In this document: piece after piece, positions 16,601 to 21,166 of the stretch | How the letters are laid out: the number at the start of each line of letters is the position of its first letter | How positions within the stretch are numbered: the first letter of the stretch is position 1 | NCBI GenBank assembly: GCA_934358955.1 | Contig: CAKRLC010000042.1 | Coordinates: forward strand, 1 to 21,166 | Source of the DNA: an uncultured Roseburia sp. | Lineage (GTDB): Bacteria > Bacillota > Clostridia > Lachnospirales > Lachnospiraceae | Length of the DNA stretch: 21,166 nucleotides | Direction: 5' to 3' | Program-made: the position numbers and the translations under genes | Notes under the pieces: model-generated | Told to the model about the DNA's origin: nothing | The model's input: the letters and a program-made list of their open reading frames with translations, nothing else | Database searches by the model: none

Positions 16601-17092
16601 GTGATACATCACCGAAATGTCCTGCATTTTTAAGCGCAATGTCTCGCCGATCTCGCCTGTCTCCAGGAACTCATCCAGCTTCTCCGGTGACACGTTGTAC
16701 TGTGTCAGCTCTGAGATCAGTGATTTCACTTCGCTGATATAGCCCATCCGGTTGAGGTTGCCGCCAAGCACACTTAGATTTTTCTTCTGTTCACCCGCAA
16801 GCTTGCGGAGCACCAGGTTTTTTCCGGTATCCTCTAACACCCGCAGATTCTGTTTTCCGAGTTCATCAAACACGCGGTATGCAAGACGCGCAAAGCTTAA
16901 CACATCCACATTCATGATGGCATGCGATTTTTCCAGACGCACAAGCTCCCGCTGCGTCTGCATCGTAAACTGCTCCGGCACGATCACCAGATAGGTTTTC
17001 TCCGGGTGCTCTGCTGCCTCTTTTAATACGTTTTCATACAGATAGGTTGATTTTCCGCTTCCGGAATTTCCAAAAATAAATTGCAGTGACAT
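13679..17092 (-). CDS. addB: AddB, ATP-binding/nuclease subunit with Fe-S cluster
   Basis: An 1137-residue AddB, partner of AddA. Walker A is GNSGSGKS (8-15). The middle is a helicase-like scaffold that in AddAB recognises Chi sequences instead of driving translocation. The C-terminal RecB-like nuclease has IYHDALEHF with the conserved histidine, then GRIDRVD (D920) and KIIDYKSG (D937, K939). The four cysteines that hold the 4Fe-4S cluster closing the nuclease domain are present: C777 (AACAYAHYL) and C1097, C1100 and C1106 (GCDYCPYHTVCGFD). All catalytic and cluster residues look intact. GAAGGA precedes the ATG by six bases. Upstream is palindromic element copy B. A TATAAA at 17116-17111 could be a -10 box, with a poor TTGAAT 19 bases upstream inside the element's arm. 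Confidence 0.97.
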   Translation of the reverse strand: MSLQFIFGNSGSGKSTYLYENVLKEAAEHPEKTYLVIVPEQFTMQTQRELVRLEKSHAIMNVDVLSFARLAYRVFDELGKQNLRVLEDTGKNLVLRKLAGEQKKNLSVLGGNLNRMGYISEVKSLISELTQYNVSPEKLDEFLETGEIGETLRLKMQDISVMYHSFCEYLEGQYITAEEVLSLLCDVAEDSEIIRDSVIVFDEFTGFTPIQNQLLRKLLVLSERVIVSVTMDTGEDFYHCRGEQELFAMSKKTVEVLMKMAAELHVPVEEPIVLADGKNNRYRHAPSLYFMEQNLFRPYYHKWRQTKDELRIVSLKNPREELQFAAREITKLVRTKHYCYKDIAVVTGDVSLYENYVDEIFGAYDIPYFIDQTRAILFHPFIEFIRAALEVVELDFSYESVFRFLRCGLTDITESEIDLLENYVLSKGIRGKKKWQQPWTFVSENIGKEDFMEMNEVREQIYDFFAPLAEAFSEKKTVREQTYLLYELIEKLKIEQKLKQKEQEFEQLGDQVKAKEYAQIYKIVMDLFDKVVDFLGEEVLPVKEYSDILDAGFEAAKVGVIPPGNDKVTIGDIERTRLNHIKILFFIGVNDGVVPKAGNTGGIISQFEREKMAASHLELAPGAREKVFIQRFYLYLNVTKPSDFLYVTFSKVNADGKTLRRSYFVGTLLKIFPEKIVEDIEETTSADCIMTPKSSMAFFLEGLHAEEDAAEPAEQELWNALASFYLADPEWEQEAEKLLKTAYEVHSDEPISHAVTQALYGTVLENSVTRLERFAACAYAHYLSYGLRLKERQLLEFANVDMGNIYHDALEHFSKRVEASEYTWFDLPEEVWDNFIEASMDEAIAGCKNTGAFENVRNRYLTGRMRETIKQTVWALTTQIRKGKFVPSDFEVSFSRADQLDAVRFQLSDEEKMNLIGRIDRVDTYETEDKVYVKIIDYKSGNTSFSLVNLYHGLQLQLVIYMNAALELEEKRHPGKKAEPAGIFYYHIQNPMVDGIGDETEAEIRKGLLEQLKLNGLVNDNPDIYGAMDTDFAGDSAVIPIGKKTDGSLKATSKVASTHDFTVMSEYVQEKIKETGRKIFAGDISMQPYALDGKSGCDYCPYHTVCGFDARMPGYSYHKLEKFDSADKVLEKMKEKI

Positions 17093-17130
17093 AGCTTTTC
17101 CTTCTTTGTTTTTATAGGGTGACGGTGAGT

Positions 17131-17339
17131 AAATAATTCAAATGCTATTTTCAAACTGTCAGATTTCGCAAAAAATATTCCAGGTTTCATTGTGCAAAAC
17201 ATTCCGATGAGCCTCTGAAAGCGTGAATCGTGTTCAGCAAAGGCTTCCACGATTCATGAGTCTCATCTCCATTGCACAAGGAGAAACCAGGAATATTTTT
17301 TGCGAAATCTGACATTAAAATTTTTATAGTAAATTATTT
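17131..17339 (+). repeat. Palindromic element, copy B (nearly perfect long hairpin)
   Basis: A 209-bp hairpin-forming element between tdk and addB. The outermost bases AAATAATT/AATTATTT pair, followed by an imperfect stretch. A perfect 24-bp stem (17158-17181 with 17290-17313) encloses the core at 17184-17287. Nested stems in the core are TTGTGCAA/TTGCACAA (17190-17197, 17272-17279), GATGAG/CTCATC (17206-17211, 17262-17267) and GTGAATCGTG/CACGATTCAT (17223-17232, 17248-17257), with an AGC-AAAG-GCT tip. The core differs from copy C at 7 of 104 positions. No transposase and no target duplication were seen. Confidence 0.88.
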
Positions 17340-17410
17340 GCCACACTAGTAATCTCTTATAATAATTTAACATGAGAAAGGGGGTTCCGCAAGAATAAAC
17401 ACGTCCTCCG

Positions 17411-17457
17411 ATATAAAAGAAGGCCGCCACACTCTGATAACATCGTGTGACAGCCTT
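17411..17457 (-). terminator. Rho-independent terminator of tdk
   Basis: On the minus strand AAGGCTGTCACAC pairs over 13 bp with GTGTGGCGGCCTT (two G-T wobbles) around a 12-base loop, followed by CTTTTAT. It lies about 50 bases after the tdk stop. Confidence 0.75.
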
Positions 17458-17504
17458 ATGGTTTTTCTTATGTTTTTCGTTTATTTTTTCATGGAATTCA
17501 GATG

Positions 17505-18089
17505 TCAAAGACCTTGTTTTCCGTTTATATCCCCAAGGTTTCCCTCGCGGAGATGCTTTCTGCAAAGTGCCACATAGGAATCATTGCCGCCGAGCACTAC
17601 CTGCTCGCCCTCTCTTACAATTCCGTATTTATTGAATCGGGCATTGCATTTTGCTGCCCTTCCACACCAGCAGACGGTCTTGATCTCCTCGATCACATCC
17701 GCCCAGGCTAACAGCCAGATACTGCCTTCAAAGGGTTCATTCCGGAAATCTGCCCGTAACCCATAACAGATCACCGGGACATCCAGATCATCTACATAAT
17801 GCACGAACTGCTCGATCTGCGCTTTCGTGCAAAACTGGGCTTCATCAATGATAATACAGTCATACTCTTTGATCTTCTCATCCGAAAGTCCTGCCAGTTC
17901 CTCTGTCCAGATACATTCTCTTCGAAGACCGATCCGGGAGCTGATCACTTTCTCCCCATCTCTCATATCGATCTGTGGTTTTGCCAGAAGCGCTTTCTTT
18001 CCGCGCTCTCTGTAATTGTACTCTACCATCAATGCGTTTGCCGTTTTAGAACTCCCCATTGCCCCGTAACGGAAATATAACTTTGCCAT
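17505..18089 (-). CDS. tdk: Thymidine kinase (type II, Tdk)
   Basis: A 194-residue thymidine kinase that phosphorylates thymidine to dTMP with ATP for nucleotide salvage in the cytoplasm. Walker A is GAMGSSKT (9-16); Walker B with the catalytic acid is IIIDEAQF (79-86, E83). The lasso region carries a zinc site: CWCG (C140, C142) and the later YVALCRKH (C176, H179). Length matches the usual 190-205. ATG at 18089 has AGGAG directly upstream. It follows the phosphate transporter gene by 38 bases in the same direction, so the two are probably co-transcribed, and ends in a hairpin terminator. Confidence 0.95.
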   Translation of the reverse strand: MAKLYFRYGAMGSSKTANALMVEYNYRERGKKALLAKPQIDMRDGEKVISSRIGLRRECIWTEELAGLSDEKIKEYDCIIIDEAQFCTKAQIEQFVHYVDDLDVPVICYGLRADFRNEPFEGSIWLLAWADVIEEIKTVCWCGRAAKCNARFNKYGIVREGEQVVLGGNDSYVALCRKHLREGNLGDINGKQGL

Positions 18090-18127
18090 TCTCCTACTCC
18101 AGTTCTTCCGCTTGGAAGATTTTAAAC

Positions 18128-19921
18128 TTATTTCTTACTTTTTTCTTTGCGGGCATAGCCATTAATATCAAAGCGCTTCTCATATTCATCAAAATATGCC
18201 TGATAAGTAGCATTTTTCAGCTCTCTGACACTCTTTAAGTATTCATGCGTATCAAAATCAGATGCCTCTAACTCGATCATGGCAACCGCAATATTCGAAC
18301 AGTGTGCTGCCATACGTTCCAGGTTTGTCAGCATGTCATTAAATGCAAAGCCCTGTTTCATCTCGCATTTTCCGGTGCGCAGACGTGCGATATGACGCAG
18401 CTTCAGTTCATCACATAAAATACCGATCAGTTCACGGAGCGGTTCTACTTTTGCTGCTGTTTCAAGATTATCTGTACAGAATGCATCCACTGCAAGGCTT
18501 ACACACTCTTTGACCGCACTTTCTAATACGCCTAACTCATACTGTGCTTCGTTCGAGAAGGAAATCTTCTTCTCATTCAGCTCTGCTGCTACTTCTGCCA
18601 CATTTACCGCATGGTCGCCAAGACGTTCAAAGTCACTGACGGTATGCAGGAACTTGGATACCTGTTTTGCCTGGTTGGCATTCATCTGATGTGTAGACAT
18701 CTGCATCAGGTACGTGCCAAGCTTATCTTCGTATTTATCGATCAGGTTTTCCTTTTCCTGTACCTTGTTAAATTTATCTGCTGAAAATTCCTCAAACAGA
18801 CTGAAGGAACGTAAAATATTCTTTCTTGCTTTCTTTGCCATGCCGTTCATAGCCAGGTGGCTCTGTGTGATCGCAAGGTCAGGGTAAGCAAGGAAACGCT
18901 CCTCAAGCAGGTCAAAGTCTGCCTGGTCCTCTTCATCCTCCGGTGAATCCTTGATCACCGTATAAACAAGCTTCTCGATCACTTTGATAAATGGCATCAG
19001 CACAAGAATCGTTGCCGCACGGAATACAGTATTTAACAGTGCGATCATCACCGGGTTCATCGTCATATCCATAAATGGAAATTTTACAAACGCATTTACA
19101 GAATAGAATACGATCGACCAGAACAACATGCCGAATAAGTCATTAAATAAATAGATCAGCGCAGTTCTTTTACCGTTTTTGTTCGTTCCGATCGAAGAAA
19201 GTAAGACCGGACATGCTGCACCGACACCGATACCCATTGTGATCGGGAGTGCTGCCGCAAAAGAGATCGATCCGCTCATAGATAATGCCTGTAAAATACC
19301 GACGGATGCAGACGCGCTCTGTAAAACTGCAGTGATCGCAATACCGGCAAGGATACCTGCTGCCGGATTCTTAAACATAGTGAGCAGGTTCACAAAATGT
19401 TCGTTATCTTTTAACGGTGATACTGCACCACTCATAGTCTGCATTCCCACCATCAGGATGGAAAAACCGAGCATAATATCGCCGACATTTTTAAATCCTG
19501 TTTTCTTGATAAACATTTTAAAAATAATACCGATGATCGCTACGATCGCAGAAATCGTTGCAGTAGATAAAAGCTGCGCAACCCCACTCGATCCATCGAT
19601 ATAGGACAGACATAAAATCCATCCCGTAACACTGGTTCCGATATTGGCACCCATGATAATTCCGATCGCCTGTGCAACCTTCATCATACCTGAGTTTACG
19701 AAACCGACTACCATGACTGTCGTTGCTGAAGACGACTGGATAATGGCAGTTACAACTGTTCCAAGTAAAATCCCCTTGATTGGCGTATTCGTAAGCTTAT
19801 ACAATACAAGTTCCAGCTTATTTCCGGCTACTCTTTTCAGTCCATCGCCCATCAGTGACATACCGAAAAGAAACAGTGCCACTCCGCTGAGCAATGATAA
19901 AATAATTGTAATCGTTGTCAT
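18128..19921 (-). CDS. Na+/Pi cotransporter (NptA/YjbB type) fused to PhoU-like domain
   Basis: A 597-residue membrane protein. The N-terminal half (about 1-330) is hydrophobic and holds the two inverted family repeats typical of SLC34/NptA transporters, each with a QSS-type motif: TAIIQSSSATTVMVV (58-72) and TAVLQSASASVGILQ further on. The C-terminal 240 residues are soluble and PhoU-like, with two helical repeats, FERLGDHAVNVAE and LERMAAHCSNIAV. Such proteins move phosphate coupled to sodium; the PhoU-like part is thought to control direction or activity. The ATG at 19921 has AGGAG six bases upstream; a TTG start 28 codons earlier would add a charged non-conserved stretch and is less likely. 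Four TTACNT repeats and a promoter upstream suggest phosphate control. Confidence 0.92.
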   Translation of the reverse strand: MTTITIILSLLSGVALFLFGMSLMGDGLKRVAGNKLELVLYKLTNTPIKGILLGTVVTAIIQSSSATTVMVVGFVNSGMMKVAQAIGIIMGANIGTSVTGWILCLSYIDGSSGVAQLLSTATISAIVAIIGIIFKMFIKKTGFKNVGDIMLGFSILMVGMQTMSGAVSPLKDNEHFVNLLTMFKNPAAGILAGIAITAVLQSASASVGILQALSMSGSISFAAALPITMGIGVGAACPVLLSSIGTNKNGKRTALIYLFNDLFGMLFWSIVFYSVNAFVKFPFMDMTMNPVMIALLNTVFRAATILVLMPFIKVIEKLVYTVIKDSPEDEEDQADFDLLEERFLAYPDLAITQSHLAMNGMAKKARKNILRSFSLFEEFSADKFNKVQEKENLIDKYEDKLGTYLMQMSTHQMNANQAKQVSKFLHTVSDFERLGDHAVNVAEVAAELNEKKISFSNEAQYELGVLESAVKECVSLAVDAFCTDNLETAAKVEPLRELIGILCDELKLRHIARLRTGKCEMKQGFAFNDMLTNLERMAAHCSNIAVAMIELEASDFDTHEYLKSVRELKNATYQAYFDEYEKRFDINGYARKEKSKK

Positions 19922-19966
19922 TTGTACTCCTAACTCCGTTCCCTCGTGAACGTATTCTTTCTTGCA

Positions 19967-20002
19967 TTGCCGTTTACACCTTTCTGTGTGCGGCAATTTT
20001 TT
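19967..20002 (+). terminator. Plus-strand terminator-like hairpin in the leader of the Na/Pi transporter gene
   Basis: TTGCCG (19967-19972) pairs with CGGCAA (19991-19996), with an inner ACAC/GTGT pairing, followed on the plus strand by six T. This is the form of an intrinsic terminator for plus-strand transcripts, though all nearby genes are on the minus strand. On the minus strand it would be a leader hairpin with no T run after it. Confidence 0.45.
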
Positions 20003-20005
20003 CAA

Positions 20006-20044
20006 TTACATTCCCTTTACCTATACTTTACATTTTCTTTACAT
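20006..20044 (+). promoter_or_regulatory. Pho-box-like array: four TTACNT repeats at 11-bp spacing
   Basis: TTACAT (20006), TTACCT (20017), TTACAT (20028) and TTACAT (20039) are separated by exactly 5 bases each. This matches the known PhoP-binding arrangement of Bacillus (TTAACA-like hexamers every 11 bp, dimers binding two). It lies in front of a phosphate transporter gene, which supports the reading. The repeats fall downstream of the best -10 box, so they would repress that promoter or serve another one. Confidence 0.65.
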
Positions 20045-20059
20045 AAAGCCGGCATTTCT

Positions 20060-20089
20060 ATTATACTGTACAATAACAGAAAATCACAA
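20060..20089 (-). promoter_or_regulatory. Candidate promoter of the Na/Pi transporter-tdk unit
   Basis: The minus strand has TTGTGA (20089-20084), an 18-base spacer and TATAAT (20065-20060). The leader to the ATG at 19921 would be about 130 bases and would include the TTACNT repeats and the hairpin at 19967-19996. Nothing else that looks like a gene is seen in 19922-20228. Confidence 0.65.
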
Positions 20090-20228
20090 TCATTTTATGA
20101 TGATTTCGGATATTTTTTACATATCTCCCATGAAAGTGCCATTTTTCTGCTAAAATATTAGGACTTTTTCATCTATACTTTTTTTGTTTATCGTTTTTGT
20201 TCTTTTTTCTTCTGTTTTCCCGTCAGAA

Positions 20229-20882
20229 TCACGAAATCGCATTTCCAACTGCTTCTTTTGCAAGACGGTCCGCTTCCTCATTTCCTTCTACACCGGAGTG
20301 ACCTTTTACTTTCGCAAAGTGAACCTTGATCGTATCTTTTACAGACTGCATGTAATTATAATACGCAATGGTTCCCTGTTTATTCCGTTTCCATGCACCG
20401 GTTGCCCACATCTCGATCCCCATATAATCATAGTAGATCGTCACTTCCAAAAGTCCGAGCTCTATTGCACGCTTCACCGCTGCCATCGCGCCTAAAATTT
20501 CTCCTGCAACATTCCGCATAGATGCCATTTCCGCTTCACAGCCTGATCCCTGGAGAACTTCCTTTTTCCCGTCATGAACGAGAAATCCGCCATATCCGTA
20601 GACTTTCGTTGCACTGTTAAAGGAACCGTCCACGAATGCATATACATTTGCAGCCGCATCCGTTGGTCCTGTCACTGTCTTTTTCGCGCTGTCTGCGCTC
20701 TCTGCACCAGCTGTTTTTTCTTCAGTCCTGATCCCGCGGATAAATGCATCTGCCTCCTCCACGGTCTGAAAGCTCTTGTATACCGGGTTCGGATAGCCGT
20801 CCACCATCTGCTTACAGTCTGGCCAGCTATAGAAAATCCCCTGCATTTTTCCTTTTTTTACCGCATAATATTTTGATGGCAT
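20229..20882 (-). CDS. Ribonuclease H (type 1) with N-terminal viroplasmin/hybrid-binding domain
   Basis: A 217-residue protein. Residues 1-50 (KYYAVKKGKMQGIFYSWPDC, then VDGYPNPVYKSFQTVEEADAF) are the caulimovirus viroplasmin-type domain that binds RNA-DNA hybrids, as in eukaryotic RNase H1. A Ser/Ala/Lys-rich linker (about 53-78) leads to the RNase H domain with the catalytic residues D85 (FVDGSF), E128 (GEI), D152 (YYDY) and D205 (EEADRLA), plus H195 (KGHSG). The enzyme cuts the RNA strand of hybrids, removing primers and R-loops. I chose the ATG at 20882, with GGAGG nine bases upstream; the open frame upstream runs into the palindromic element and is not protein-like. The ribosome binding site and first codons are part of the large inverted repeat. 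Confidence 0.93.
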   Translation of the reverse strand: MPSKYYAVKKGKMQGIFYSWPDCKQMVDGYPNPVYKSFQTVEEADAFIRGIRTEEKTAGAESADSAKKTVTGPTDAAANVYAFVDGSFNSATKVYGYGGFLVHDGKKEVLQGSGCEAEMASMRNVAGEILGAMAAVKRAIELGLLEVTIYYDYMGIEMWATGAWKRNKQGTIAYYNYMQSVKDTIKVHFAKVKGHSGVEGNEEADRLAKEAVGNAIS

Positions 20883-21166
20883 ATTCTGCTCCCTCCATAG
20901 TAAGTTTCTGGTGTCAAAAGATCTGCATTTAAGTTTATGCTGGCAGATTACACAAAAAAATATTGCAAGTTTCATTGTGCAAGACATTCCGATAAGCCTC
21001 TGAAAGCGTGAAGCGTGTTCAGCAGAGGCTTCCACGCTTCATGAGTCTTATCTCCATTGCACAAAGAGAAACTTTCCATATTTCTTTTGTACAATTTGCC
21101 AATGAAGGTTATGATGCAGACCTTTTGACACCAGAAACTTACTATGGAGGGAGCAGAATATGCCAT
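20876..21166 (+). repeat. Palindromic element, copy C, inside a large inverted repeat reaching the window end
   Basis: The arms 20876-20928 and 21114-21166 are inverted copies matching at 52 of 53 positions. Inside them the pairing is imperfect for about 40 bases, then the conserved core (20969-21072) folds as in copy B. Core stems are TTGTGCAA/TTGCACAA, GATAAG/CTTATC and GTGAAGCGTG/CACGCTTCAT. AAGCCTCTG (20994-21002) is also complementary to CAGAGGCTT (21023-21031) in the apical loop. The left arm contains the RNase H ribosome binding site and first codons. The repeat may extend past the window. Confidence 0.88.
21160..21166 (+). other. Possible start of a divergent gene at the window edge
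   Basis: The right arm of the inverted repeat ends with GGAGG (21146-21150) and ATGCCAT, the same ribosome binding site and first codons (Met-Pro-) as the RNase H gene, but on the plus strand. Only two codons are visible, so a gene is possible but not shown. Confidence 0.25.

Noticed and set aside
17131..17339. Ordinary Rho-independent terminator for tdk
   Set aside because: It is far longer than a terminator, repeats at two other loci with a conserved core, and a separate normal terminator lies at 17411-17457.
19922..20005. Extended start (TTG) for the Na/Pi transporter
   Set aside because: The added 28 residues are charged and would cover the leader hairpin; the ATG at 19921 has AGGAG and begins the first membrane helix.
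20883..21035. N-terminal extension of the RNase H protein
   Set aside because: The extra codons translate the palindromic element, whereas the ATG at 20882 has a well-placed GGAGG and starts the known viroplasmin domain.

Overview
The window looks like a chromosomal segment of a Gram-positive Clostridia, most likely a Lachnospiraceae (Roseburia/Agathobacter/Lachnospira-like) gut bacterium. The grounds are AddAB instead of RecBCD, a PrsA-type lipoprotein, an Rpn/PD-(D/E)XK nuclease-family gene, a viroplasmin-RNase H protein, strong AGGAG-type ribosome binding sites and moderate-to-low GC. This is inference; no rRNA or other marker gene is present. Every gene except the first lies on the minus strand.

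Layout. 1-817: 3' part of a UDP-glucose dehydrogenase gene (plus strand) with a hairpin terminator. 894-2533: a two-gene HipB/HipA-like module (HTH regulator, then kinase-like protein) with an ATGA overlap and a promoter embedded in a perfect 24-bp palindrome. 2548-3613: two small pilin-like genes, one with a textbook prepilin signal and one degenerate. 3614-4871: about 1.25 kb with no credible gene but three layers of repeats: a 27-bp tandem array, an array of GGCAA...TTGCC hairpin units with a 194-bp higher-order period, and one copy of a palindromic element. 4872-9031: Rpn nuclease, ABC-F ATPase, PrsA/parvulin lipoprotein and a small acidic protein. 9116-17092: maf-addA-addB, a recombination/repair block probably transcribed addB to maf. 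17131-17339: second copy of the palindromic element. 17411-19921: thymidine kinase and a Na/Pi cotransporter-PhoU fusion, the latter preceded by four TTACNT repeats at exact 11-bp spacing (Pho-box-like). 20229-20882: RNase H. 20876-21166: third copy of the element inside a large inverted repeat that includes the RNase H ribosome binding site and start codon.

The housekeeping genes fit familiar families. The least explained material is non-coding. A roughly 104-nt core, present at about 4.7, 17.2 and 21.0 kb, varies between copies largely by compensatory base pairs, which points to selection on a folded RNA or single-stranded DNA. It lies within longer inverted repeats, so it could be a MITE-like element or a repeated structured RNA. 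I do not recognise it as a named family. The two repeat arrays upstream of the pilin promoter are the other unexplained feature.
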